Shown here: positions 1 to 9,830 of the stretch, piece after piece
Position numbering within the stretch: the stretch's first letter is position 1
How the letters are laid out: each line of letters begins with the position of its first letter
NCBI RefSeq assembly: GCF_000344685.1
Contig: NW_006920410.1
Span: 612,717-676,716 of the forward strand
Reading direction: 5' to 3'
DNA length: 64,000 bases
Origin: Gloeophyllum trabeum ATCC 11539
Taxonomy: Eukaryota > Basidiomycota > Agaricomycetes > Gloeophyllales > Gloeophyllaceae
Notes under the pieces: model-generated
Database searches by the model: none
Told to the model about the DNA's origin: nothing
Seen by the model: the letters and a program-made list of their open reading frames with translations, nothing else
Position numbers and translations under genes: made by a program

Positions 1-1939
1 ATTGCTATGGCGGAGCGAGCGCGTATTCACACGTCAAGACGCGTCTAACAACAGCCTACTGCCCTCGAAGCTCCATTCCTTGAACAGTTTACGGAAGGCT
101 GGGACTCGCGGTGGACACCGTCAGAGGCCACGAAGAAGACACCGGTCGGCAAAGAGACCTTCAGCTACGTCGGGAAATGGGATGTTGAGGAGCCCATTAC
201 TCCCGTGATCGAAGGCGACAAGGGCCTCGTAGCTAAGACGAAGGCTGCCCACCACGCCATCTCTGCGCCCTTCCCTGAGCCAGTCGACTTCAGCGAGAAG
301 CCGCTTGTGGTACAATATGAAGTCAAGTACCAGAAGGGTGGGAACTGCGGAGGTGGATACCTCAAGCTCCTCCGAGATGGTTTCCAGACCAGTGGAAAGG
401 AGTTTGACGACAAGACGCCTTGGGTGGTCATGTTTGGGCCTGACTTGACGTGTCCTGGTACTAAGGTACGCGTATCTCTGGGAACGCTTGAGCTCGTGCC
501 ATTTACATCCCCCTTACAGTTGCACTTCATCTTCCAACACAAGAACCCCATCACCGGGGAGTACGAAGAGAAGCACCTCAAGAACGCACCCAAGCCCTCC
601 ATTGAGAAGCTCACTAACCTTTATACCCTCATTGTTAAGTATGAACACGCTTATCACGCATTGGCCGCAATTTCGCTAATGGATGATGACTGAAGCCCGG
701 ATAATACGTACGAGATTCTTTTCAACGGTGACAGCGTTAGCGAGGGCAGCCTCTTGGAGGACTTTACCCCTGCTGTCAACCCTCCCAAGGAGATCGACGA
801 TCCTGAGGACAAGAAGCCCGAGGATTGGGTCGACATCAAGAGGATTCCTGACCCCGAGGCCAGGAAGCCTGAGGACTGGGACGAAGATGCACCCTATGAA
901 ATCCCCGACGAGGAGGCGGAGAAGCCCGAGGGTTGGTTAGATGATGAGCCCGAGATGATTCCTGACCCTGGTCAGTCCTACCAGCGCGCGCGTCACACCT
1001 ATCCCTGACGTGCTGCATTAGACTCCGAGAAGCCTGAAGAATGGGACGACGAGGAAGATGGTGAATGGATTCCGCCTATGGTTCGCAATCCCAAGTGCGA
1101 CGAGGCACCTGGCTGTGGCGAGTGGAAGCGGTAAGCACATGCTGTATCTACCTGGTTCGGTGTCGTAGGTATTAACGTGTCGTACAGTCCTTTCAAGCCT
1201 AACCCCAACTACAAGGGCAAGTGGTACGCACCCATGATCGATAACCCTGCATACAAGGGCGAATGGGCCCCTCGTAAGATCCCCAACCCCGACTACTTCG
1301 AGGATTTGACTCCTGTCAAGAGCCTCGACAAGATCGTGAGTACAGTTGTCTTCAAAACTTGTGCAATATCTGAGCGATGTTACCCCTCTAGGGCGGCGTC
1401 GGTATCGAGCTCTGGACCATGACGGAGGACATCCTCTTCGATAACATCTACGTTGGCCACTCTGTAGAGGATGCCAACAAACTGAAGGCGGAGACGTTCG
1501 ACATCAAGAAGCCCCTTGAAGTTGCTGAGCAGAAGAAGAACGATCCTCTTGACGATGATGATGAGGAGATCGACTGGAAGGAGGATCCCATTGGGTTTGT
1601 CCGCGAGAAGGTTTTCACCTTCATTGACGCGGCCAAAGTGGACCCTGTGCTCGCTTTCAAGTCGCAGCCGGAGACAGGAATCGCCCTCGCTGGCGCTGCT
1701 CTCACTTTCTTCGGTATGCTCGGTGCTTTGTTCGGTCTGGTCGGCGCTTCGCAAAAACCAATCACCAAGGTGAGTAAAGCAGCTGGATCGTGATGTCCAC
1801 CTATGCCTGATACCTTGCCGCGTAGTCCTCGAAAAAGACTGACGCCCCTACACCTGACGACAAGGTCAAGACCGATACTGCTCCTGTAGCGCCCGCGGGC
1901 GGCAAGAAGGAGGAGACGACGGTCAAAAAGCGGAAGTAG
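1..1939 (+). CDS. Calnexin (ER lectin chaperone), 5' partial
   Basis: Calnexin family: a type I ER membrane chaperone that holds monoglucosylated glycoproteins for folding. The 5' end, including the signal peptide, lies outside the window, so the reading enters mid-exon. Visible in order: the lectin domain ([27 protein letters not shown]); the P-domain with repeated proline motifs of both types ([30 protein letters not shown], then [16 protein letters not shown]); the lectin return ([15 protein letters not shown]); one membrane segment (about [19 protein letters not shown]); and a basic cytosolic tail ending in KKRK, which fits the KKXX ER-retrieval pattern. Introns near 467-525, 640-690, 980-1020, 1130-1185, 1335-1390 and 1770-1825 restore a continuous frame. 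It converges on the downstream COQ1 gene. Family assignment is secure; the exact 5' boundary is not visible. Confidence 0.96.
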
Positions 1940-2236
1940 CTCTGTTTAATGGGTTTCGGGCTGTATGCTATGTTTCACTTAGCTTGTCTACCGCAATGCG
2001 ATCGCTTTCAATGGCCAACGATGGCATCCCGAGCCGAGGATGGTTGGCTGACTTGCGCGCCGTTGCGATGTATTTTATTGAACCTAGGTTCCGAATGCAA
2101 TCTTGTGGATTACTCCTTCGGACAAGAAAGGGCGTGTATGGCAGAGCAGAGATATACGATAACATTATGGTAAGCGGTGGCGTTGTGGCTTCTATAGATT
2201 CAACTTCAGAGTGTGCACGAAGTCTGTCCAAAATCG

Positions 2237-3791
2237 TTATGAAGTCCGTTTTACTACGCGCTCAGCCAGCATCTCCAGAGCGACCTTGGCATCGCTGTCA
2301 GGCAGAAGACGGAGTACTTCTCTAGCACCGTCGGCATGTGCTTGAGCGAGATCCCGGGTACGCTCCACTCCGGAAGAGCGCCGTACTAGGTCCCGAGCCT
2401 TCCATATGCTTTTGTTAGACTGGCGCGGACTGGAATAGTATATAGGGGTACGTACCAGCTCTACATCTCCCTCCTTCTCAAACTTGCGCTCTATGAGGGG
2501 GCCCATCTCTGGATGCTCTTCCCATGCGTACAAGGCAGGTCCTGTCGCAAGACCGAGCTGCAGGTCTGCTCCTCCCGGTTTCCCGAGTGTAGCCTCGCCA
2601 GCCTCGTAATCTAAAATATCGTCGACGAGCTGGAATGGAGATAAGGCTTTATCTAGATCCCTGGAGGAATGCTGCAAAACTATGACATACCTGGAAGGCG
2701 ATCCCGAGGTTGCGACCGTAGGCATACGCTACCTCCTTCCAGACGTCGCCGTCTCTGCAGCCACCGAGTACTACTGCAGCTCTCGCGCCCTTCGCCATCA
2801 AGCTCGCTGTCTTGAGGTACGACCGCTTCAAGTATATATTCCAGTTCTCCTTGCCGGCCCGCGGTACAGAGGAATCCTTCACGGTCACTATGCCGAGGTC
2901 CGAGCGGTGCATCTCTTTCATCTGCAGAATCTCCCCCTCCACTAGGTTTGCAATGACGCTGGCGATGAGCTCAACGACTTCGCTTTCCCCCAATCTGGAT
3001 AGAGCAGCACTGGCGCGCCCCAGCAAGAAATCGCCGCCCAGGACGGACAGTTTGTTACCGAACGCGGCGGGGGCGGAGGGCGCGCCGCGTCGCAGGTGAG
3101 CCTTGTCGATGACATCGTCGTGCAGGAGAGACGCAACATGGATCATTTCAACGATCTGGGCGAGGCGTGTCTGGGTCGGAAGGATGAAGGACGGGGACGA
3201 GAGAGTGGGCGGGGACGAGCGGTCGAAGGATGGGGGCTCTGGGGGCTCTATCGGCGGAGGGGTAGGTTGCAGCGCGAACACGGACTCGAAGGAGGAGATG
3301 GAGTCCGTCATGTTAGGATTCCAGTCGTTCAGTACGTCGGGACGCGTCAGCGGTCGGTCCAGCTCCTCTGCGCGCCCCCCCGCGCCCTCGCATTCTGCCG
3401 CCCATTTCTTCAGCTCCCAGTCGCGGCCTAGGCCATTTGTCGCGCAAGCAAACAGTAGGACAAGGAGCGGTCGCACCTGCTTCGATGGGTGAAGGAAGTA
3501 GTACTCAGCAATGTCTGTAAGACCCGGGTGCGAAGACCCTAGTAGATTCAGTAAAGTCTTCCGGAGGTGCGAGAGCTGGGGCGCGACCAGAGCATGGGGG
3601 TCGACCCGGGCAGAAGCAGGCTGCTTGCCTGCGCTATGAGAGGGCCGAGGGGACGTCTCCGCAGGTTTTGGTTGTCGTTGGACCTGCGCCGTGTAATGGC
3701 GACGCGACCACTGGCACGGTCGCGACGGTCGCGTGACCGTAGGCGCGGTCGTCTGGGATAGGCGCACGGACACCGCCGCCCATTTTCGCAT
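2237..3791 (-). CDS. COQ1: Hexaprenyl/polyprenyl diphosphate synthase, mitochondrial
   Basis: Trans-isoprenyl diphosphate synthase that builds the ubiquinone side chain in mitochondria. Both aspartate-rich motifs are present: DDVID (first, within LLHDDVIDKAHLRRGAPS) and DDILD (second, within LVDDILDYEAGEATLGKPGGAD), with GGDFLLGRA between them. The chosen start (MRKWAAVSVRLSQTT) gives an Arg/Ser/Thr-rich, acid-free N-terminus that looks like a mitochondrial presequence; an upstream in-frame ATG at 3932 would add 47 residues and is less likely. Introns near 2640-2690 and 2405-2460 interrupt the C-terminal half; the second joins ...EL to ARDLVRRSSG. A Pro/Ser-rich insertion of about 75 residues lies before the first DDxxD. 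It is convergent with calnexin. COQ1 fits better than GGPP or FPP synthase because of the presequence and the LRRG spacing. Confidence 0.93.
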
Positions 3792-4128
3792 AATACGAGC
3801 AGAACGCCGGGAACAGCGTCGACCAGAGTTGGAGCGTGCCCGAGAGCGTCCGGTAAGTCGAAACAGGCGTAGGCTACGTAGTGGATTTCCGGCTTTTTTC
3901 CCGAATCGGATCACGTGAGACGGCGCATACACTGCACCCGCTGAGATGCAACGAAATGAAGTTCAAATTGCAATCGTATGTATGGGTGCCGTAAGGTATT
4001 GAGGGGTATACTAGACATATGTATAGAACACAAATACTAAAGATACCGAATGACATCGTCGCATGTCAACCTGGGTGTACGCCGCGACATGATGTTGATA
4101 ATCCAGGTATAACACACTCTCAGCTGGA
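3792..4128. other. Intergenic, COQ1 5' side to roadblock gene 3' end
   Basis: About 340 bases upstream of COQ1 and downstream of the LAMTOR2-like gene, both on the minus strand. It holds an AT-richer stretch at about 3960-4050 that could serve as promoter or 3' UTR. No further coding frame with family resemblance was seen. Confidence 0.5.
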
Positions 4129-4697
4129 TCATCGACGTGGTTGTTGAGATGCAGTCGGCGAAACAGCTGACGCCAACAGACGACTGCGGTACTTGTTGAT
4201 GGGGCCTGCCAGGTGGTTCGCCAGTTCCCTACCCTGTTGAGAGGTCACTGATGGTGTGCGACCGTGGCTTAAAGGTGACATACCGTATCCTGCAAGTCCT
4301 GCCAATCTACAGAGCTCACGGCGTTCAATGCGATGAGCATTAATGGTTCGGGAGCCTCTGAATCCGTCCGAGGTTGCGGGGTTGCCTCAGATGTCTTCTC
4401 TACTGGCATGACCAGTATACGCCCAACCTAGAACCAACACAAAACAAAGTAAACCCCTAGAATGTTGACTTCCCGTGGAATTATGCGTACCTCGGTATCG
4501 ACCATACTAACCCCCTGCGTTTCCTGCCATACCTCACCGCTCAGGCCCACCACGACCCGCACATGGTCTTTCGCGCTCGAAGGATCACTCGCATAAGATA
4601 TCAATTGCCCAGACGGCGTCAAGAGCACCGCTGTATGCAGCTCAGGCAAGGACAGCACCTGCGTGAGCACATCGTGCAAAGCCGAGAGGACCAGCAT
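4129..4697 (-). CDS. Roadblock/LC7-domain protein, LAMTOR2-like
   Basis: Small roadblock/LC7-domain protein resembling LAMTOR2 (p14), a Ragulator subunit that anchors Rag GTPases and TORC1 signalling to the vacuole/lysosome. Three exons read cleanly. Exon 1 starts MLVLSALHDVLTQVLS and contains VLLTPSGQLISYAS, the first roadblock strand pair, ending at VDTE. An intron at about 4430-4491 leads to VGRILVMPVEK and LMLIALNAV, the second strand pair. A second intron (GTATGT to CAACAG, about 4225-4283) leads to GRELANHLAGPINKYRSRLL and the stop. The helix-strand pattern and the roughly 150-residue length match the family. A Pro/Glu-rich loop (about 15 residues) sits between the two halves. Other roadblock proteins (dynein light chain, MglB type) are less similar at the N-terminus. 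Subunit identity is an inference. Confidence 0.8.
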
Positions 4698-5086
4698 GAA
4701 AGTAGAGGAACTCGCCTGTATGTCCGTGACGTGACCTTACTTGCCGGACCGGCTGCTACTGGTGTGGCAATTTGTGACATTCATTGTGGCGAAGGTAGTC
4801 AACTCCTGATGATACACCTATGCCTACATACAAGAGTGAACCGAGTCCTTGAGAATATATACTTGTCATAATGTTATTAGGACATCGTTTCACGGCAGAA
4901 AGTCCCGAGTATACATCGTGGAGAACTCAAACTCTCGCAGATCGTCAAGGCAAATCAGACAAGGAAAAAAATAGGAAGAAAAGCTGCGTCGTATGTTTCT
5001 CAAAATGGAGAAGTGAACAGAACAGCGCACAGCCTAAATCTGTGCCTGAGGTCGGGACGATGCGCATGATTTTCATGTATTTCGTG
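4698..5086. other. Intergenic between two minus-strand genes
   Basis: About 390 bases: the 3' flank of the RRM gene and the promoter side of the LAMTOR2-like gene. No ORF in it resembles a protein family, and no tRNA-like or repeat structure was seen. Confidence 0.5.
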
Positions 5087-8011
5087 CTATCTCTTGCCGG
5101 TCTGGCTTTGCTATGAAAGAAGTCAGATCACTACCCGCACTACCAAATCTCTGCACTCACCAGATACGCCATCAACTGCTGGTATCCGGGCTGGTTAGCA
5201 GGCGACACACCAGGCATCGGCGGCGGCGGCGGCGACATCTGTTGCGGAGGCGGCATACCATATTGTGGCATCGGCGGTGTCGCCGTCTGCTGCGGGGGCT
5301 GCTGATTCTGCTGCTGACCCTGCGCTTGCTGGATAAGCGCCAAGATGTTAGGAGGGAGGCTGGCGAGAGACGGCATGCCAGGCGGTCCAGGAGGAGGCGG
5401 TTGCGGCGTCGAGTTCTGGGGTGGCATAGGAGGCGGGTACGATCCCGTGTGAGCCGAGGGCGGCGGTAACGAGCCGGGGTACGGCGGATGAGGCTGCTGC
5501 TGTAACGCTGAGGGCGGCGGGAAGAAATGATTCGGCGGTCCCGGAGGCATTGGTGGCATATTTGGGATGCCGGGAGGGGGTACGGGGGGAGCAGAGGCTT
5601 GAGGGGGGGCAGAAGGAGGCGCCCCACCCTGAGGCTGCTTTAAGGCAGCCAGTAGCTATGACCATCGTCAATCACTGCAACACAATCGTATTACAACCAA
5701 CTCACCTGCTGGACTTTCCTTGCCTGTTCAAGTCTCTCGTCGACAGGCTGAATTGAGACAAGAAATTAGAGATCTATCCGACGGCCTCAAAGTATGATCT
5801 TACTGGTGCAGGGCCACTCGGTCCTCCGTAACTGGGTCCACCGGGGCCGCCACTGTAGTTAGTAGACGGAGGAGGACCGCCAGGACCTCCACGGTAGCCT
5901 GAATCTCGGTCATCAAACCGGCTGTTGTACCCTCCTCGTCCTCTGCCCCGCCCGCCTCCACCTCCACCTCCACCACCCCCATACCCATCGTCTCCGTATC
6001 GTCTCCCACGATCGCGATCCCTATCAAAGTCACGGTGGTCCCAGTCGTCGCCGCCGTAACCGCCCCGTCCTCGACCACGACCGCGTCCACCTCGACCACG
6101 CACGCGCCCGCGAGGGGACGGCTCATCGTATTCACGATCGTACCTCTCGTCTCGCCGAGGATTCGGGCTGGGATTATGCTCGTCAATCAACATCGAGAAT
6201 GGTCAAGATAGCCACATACCTGCGTTGAGAGTGATCCATCTCCCATCCGAGGGCTATATCCATAACGCCATCCTGTAAACCTTGATGCCTTAGGCGATCA
6301 TATGCTTCTTCGGCAGCCTAGCGGACATCAGCGTTGAAATTCCGTGCATAAAGCAACGGACGTCATTACCCGGATATCGTAGAACTCTACGTAGCGTTGA
6401 CTGGATAGATATAGATTCTCAGTACGAACGCTCTGCATATGGTCTGCAAACGTACTCAGGTCGACCACTTTCCGACAGCGTAACGGACTTGACATCTCCA
6501 AACTGTTGGAACTTTCTTCTGACCTCATTGTCATCTATCGGTTGTCCCGACATCGAGTTCCGCAAGGTAACCAGAAGCGTCCCTTGCATTTCTTGCTAAA
6601 TATGCATATCCGAAACCTCAGTACCGGCGCAAGGAGTCATTGAATTTATCTTACTTGACCGCTTTTCTCCTGCTCTTTGCTCGTGTTGTCATCACGAGGT
6701 AGTGAGTAATGCACATCAATCTAGTATATTAGAGTGAGAATTGCGTGGGATGTCATGCGTAACCTGAATAAGACATACGGGTCGTCCACTGATTTCTGAG
6801 CCTTGTAGTCGCTCTCTGGCACGTTCCGCTGCTCGTAAATCATACTAATGACCGCATAAGCGCTGGATTCAGCACCGTTTCCTATCGATGGTGAACTCAC
6901 GTAAGTGACAAATACCATGCCGCGGTTTGCTATGAGGTCAAAGAACGTTTTGATGTCACCATGTTCTTCAAAGCGGCGGCGAACATCATTGCTATCCGTT
7001 TCGTACTGTATGCGTAGCCATCAGGGAAATGCTCCGAACGGCAAGTTGGACGCTCAGTCTGCCCAACTCAAATCCACTTGCCTTAATGTTACGAATGAAA
7101 AGTGTTCGACAAGGACGTTCTCTTTGGATTCGCTCTTCAATTATGGAATCGTGAACCTTGTCATCTCTCTCCCTGCGTTGACGCTTGGGAGGGCGCGATC
7201 CATATCCACCGCCACCGCTGCCGCTATAACCTGAGTCGTCTATGGAAGCAGCCCACGTAAGAATCATAACTCAGGAACAAATCTCGATCAAAAGACTCAA
7301 TGAAGGCACGAGAAAGTCAGGGTCAACCGCAACATAAGGACCATCGCACCAGGATTTCAGGAAGCAGACCGACGAGTACTTTCAGTTATTCACCAGCTCA
7401 CGCCCCTGCGTTCTTGCTAGCTATGCGGGACGTCCCGAAGCCAGTTCATAATGACCTCTCGCTTCAGTCGCTCAGCTCAGCAGACATAATGGCTCTCGTC
7501 GATAAGCAAACGCTTAATCCTGAATTGATTTCCTCGGATGCTGCGGGTCTCAAAATCGCTTGACAAAGTTCCGAGCGAGCGTGCCAAGAATCCAAAACCC
7601 TCGTAGGAGGCCTGATATTCAATTCAAGGCTCTAAGCGCACCTTCATTATAATTCCCATATCCTTGATCATAGCCATCTGAGTCAGGCGCGCCTCCGTAC
7701 TGACCAGATCCTCCATAACCGTTGTTCTGGTAGAGATCTTGACCTTGGCTAGTACCATACTGATTATAACTTGCATTCATGTCGCCTTGCGGAGGGGCTT
7801 GATCATAGGGACCAGGAGCGGCGTCAAAATTGTTACTGTAGCCTCCCCCTCCGCCGCCCCCACCCCCGCGACCACGGCCGCGTCCAAACCCTCGGCCTCT
7901 GGACGGGCTACCTTGCTCGAAACGATGGGATCTGTCAGGGCCAGGGCCACCAGAAAACCCACCCCTACGGCCTGTGTCGTAGGGACTTCCGTATGGATGG
8001 TGTCGATTCAT
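5087..8011 (-). CDS. Two-RRM, RGG/Pro-rich RNA-binding protein (Mei2-like)
   Basis: Predicted RNA-binding protein in many exons. The start MNRHHPYGSPYD opens an RGG/Tyr-Gly low-complexity region. Then comes a basic stretch (RPPKRQRRERDD) and RRM1 (RTLFIRNIK as RNP2, GMVFVTYYDLRAAERA as RNP1-like). RRM2 follows (GTLLVTLRNS, RRKFQQFGDVKSV, RYVEFYDIRAAEEAYDRL) with LGWEMDHSQRR. Next are an RGG-rich segment (RGRVRGRGGRGRGRGRGG) and a Pro/Gln-rich tail. The last intron (GTGAGT to TCATAG) joins MAYL to QSQTGKR and the stop at 5087. The FYDIRxA signature in RRM2 is reminiscent of fungal Mei2-family regulators, but a Mei2 C-terminal RRM was not found. Odd points: a 402-nt first intron (7240-7641) and a GC-AG intron after FIRNIK (about 7015-7100). 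Divergent with the Rab5 gene across 385 bases. Confidence 0.85.
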
Positions 8012-8396
8012 CTAAATTGCTAAACTTCTCTAGGAGTTACGGGCTTATCGACGTCGCAATCAGCACATAAAGTTGTTGTTGCAGGGAGCAGGCCACGAAG
8101 TCGCTCGAAGTTGCAGCAATGTCGGACAGCTCACGTCCAACTTCGTTTTCAACGCAGAGAGTAAGGTGCTAGCACGGATAGCTGTCGCAGGAACAGAACG
8201 ATGTTGGTGGTACCAGTTCAAGCAGGCAGTTTTCAACGTGGGAGCGGTGCGCAAACATACCAGGCGATCCTGGGAAACTGATGGCCGGCCGGAGACGCCC
8301 TGACGGCCGAGGCCTGACGCTCTCAGTGATCCTGTACGGGAGGCTGCGTGCACTCCACACCGTCCTCTGACCATCTCGTGCTCCCTGTCGTGAACG
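8012..8396. promoter_or_regulatory. Divergent promoter region, RRM gene / Rab5
   Basis: 385 bases separate the start codons of the minus-strand RNA-binding protein and the plus-strand Rab5 gene, so both promoters and 5' UTRs must lie here. No clear TATA box was seen on either strand. Confidence 0.55.
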
Positions 8397-9342
8397 ATGT
8401 CGAAGCAGTTCCAGTTCAAGTTGGTACTTCTCGGTCAGTACATATACTGCTCTACTGCGCTTTCTTCTCTGAACGTGTTGGCTGGACAGGGGAGTCTGCT
8501 GTGGGGAAGTCAAGGTACGATTGAGGACAAGCGTCAGCCATGTTCGCGTCTTCAACGGATAATTTGCTAGTTTGGTCCTGAGATTCGTCAAGGATCAGTT
8601 TGACGACTATCGGGAGAGTACAATCGGAGGTAAGCATCGAGAACTACCAGTTGGACACGCCGGTGCTGACTGTTCCTGTGATAGCTGCGTTCTTGACCCA
8701 GACTGTTACTCTGGAGGACCAGACCACCGTCAAGTTTGAGATATGGTAGCTGTTTCCTAGTGCGTGCTGATGCCATGTCTGACATGTCTGCAGGGATACA
8801 GCAGGTCAGGAGCGGTATAAGGTCCGTCACACTTCTCGGTGCCACGGCATGCTCGGTCTCTGACTTCTGCTGTGCAGTCTCTCGCACCAATGTACTACCG
8901 CAACGCCAACTGTGCCGTCGTTGTTTACGATATCACCCAATCAACGTCTCTGGACAAGGCCAAGACTTGGATTCGCGAGCTCCAACGGCAGGCAGACCCT
9001 AACATCGTCATCGCTCTTTGCGGGAATAAGACCGACTTGGCAGCTCGTCGGCAAGTCTCGCAAGAGGAAGCACAGAAGTACGCTGAGGAGGAGGGTCTGA
9101 TGTGGGGGGAGACTAGCGCAAAGACCGGCGAGGGTGTTTCAGAGATCTTCACCGCCATCGGCAAGTGGAATGGCATAGTGCACACAGGATGCTCGTAATG
9201 ACCTCTCCTTGTAGCCAAGAAGCTGCCCTTAACAGCGCCTGCTCCCAAGACTACCGCGCGTGGCGCACCAGGTTCATCAGGTCGTGGCGTTGACCTGAAC
9301 AAGCAGCCCACAGCTGGTCAGAACGACGCTTGCAACTGCTGA
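8397..9342 (+). CDS. Rab5-family small GTPase (Ypt5/Vps21)
   Basis: Rab5-type GTPase controlling early endosome fusion and vacuolar sorting. The product starts [20 protein letters not shown] (P-loop GESAVGKS). Switch I is in STIGAAFLTQ. Then follow WDTAGQERY (G3), [19 protein letters not shown] (Rab signature), GNKTDL (G4) and ETSAKTG (G5), with a hypervariable tail ending in Cys-Asn-Cys for double geranylgeranylation. TIGAAF and the AAR motif after the NKTDL box are Rab5 hallmarks. The frame is rebuilt across short introns at about 8433-8489, 8516-8570, 8632-8684, 8746-8793, 8821-8877 and 9160-9215. Full length at about 205 residues, with no missing key residue. Divergently transcribed from the RNA-binding gene. 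Confidence 0.97.
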
Positions 9343-9830
9343 GTGGTCAATTCCTGCTATTATGATCGCTTGGTTACATTCGCCTTACCTCGTTTGCATC
9401 TCCTCTGACCTATCGGGTCGTGTCTCTTGTCTCGCTTGTTCTGTTCGTTATGGATCCTCTCATTACCCTGTAGTTTATATGTCGATGCATATACATCCTT
9501 CTACTATATACTCTTTGACTCATGGACCACCTCATAGACGTCTGGATGCAAGCCGGGCTACTTGGATGTAAGTACAGGTTCGTCTTCTAATAGAAGTCAT
9601 TCTAAACAAGAAAGGGGCAAACAAGCAAAGTCCGATCCATGTGTCATGTCAGAATCATAGATAATACATATGGGTTGTGATGAGTACAAAGATAGATCAA
9701 AGCAAGATACAACCTAGATGCGAAGAGTCTGCGAACCTCGCCCGCGAGCACATACAAAACAGTGATAGCTTCCGACCCCAAAAAGATGCAAAGAATAGTG
9801 ATAAATTACCTACTCCTGTAGGTCACCCCT
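9343..9830. other. Intergenic, convergent 3' ends
   Basis: About 490 AT-richer bases between the 3' ends of the Rab5 gene and the RasGEF gene. It should hold both 3' UTRs. No ORF or repeat worth naming was seen. Confidence 0.5.

Noticed and set aside
5220..5240. GGC-rich microsatellite
   Set aside because: It encodes the Pro-rich tail of the RNA-binding protein and is explained by coding sequence.
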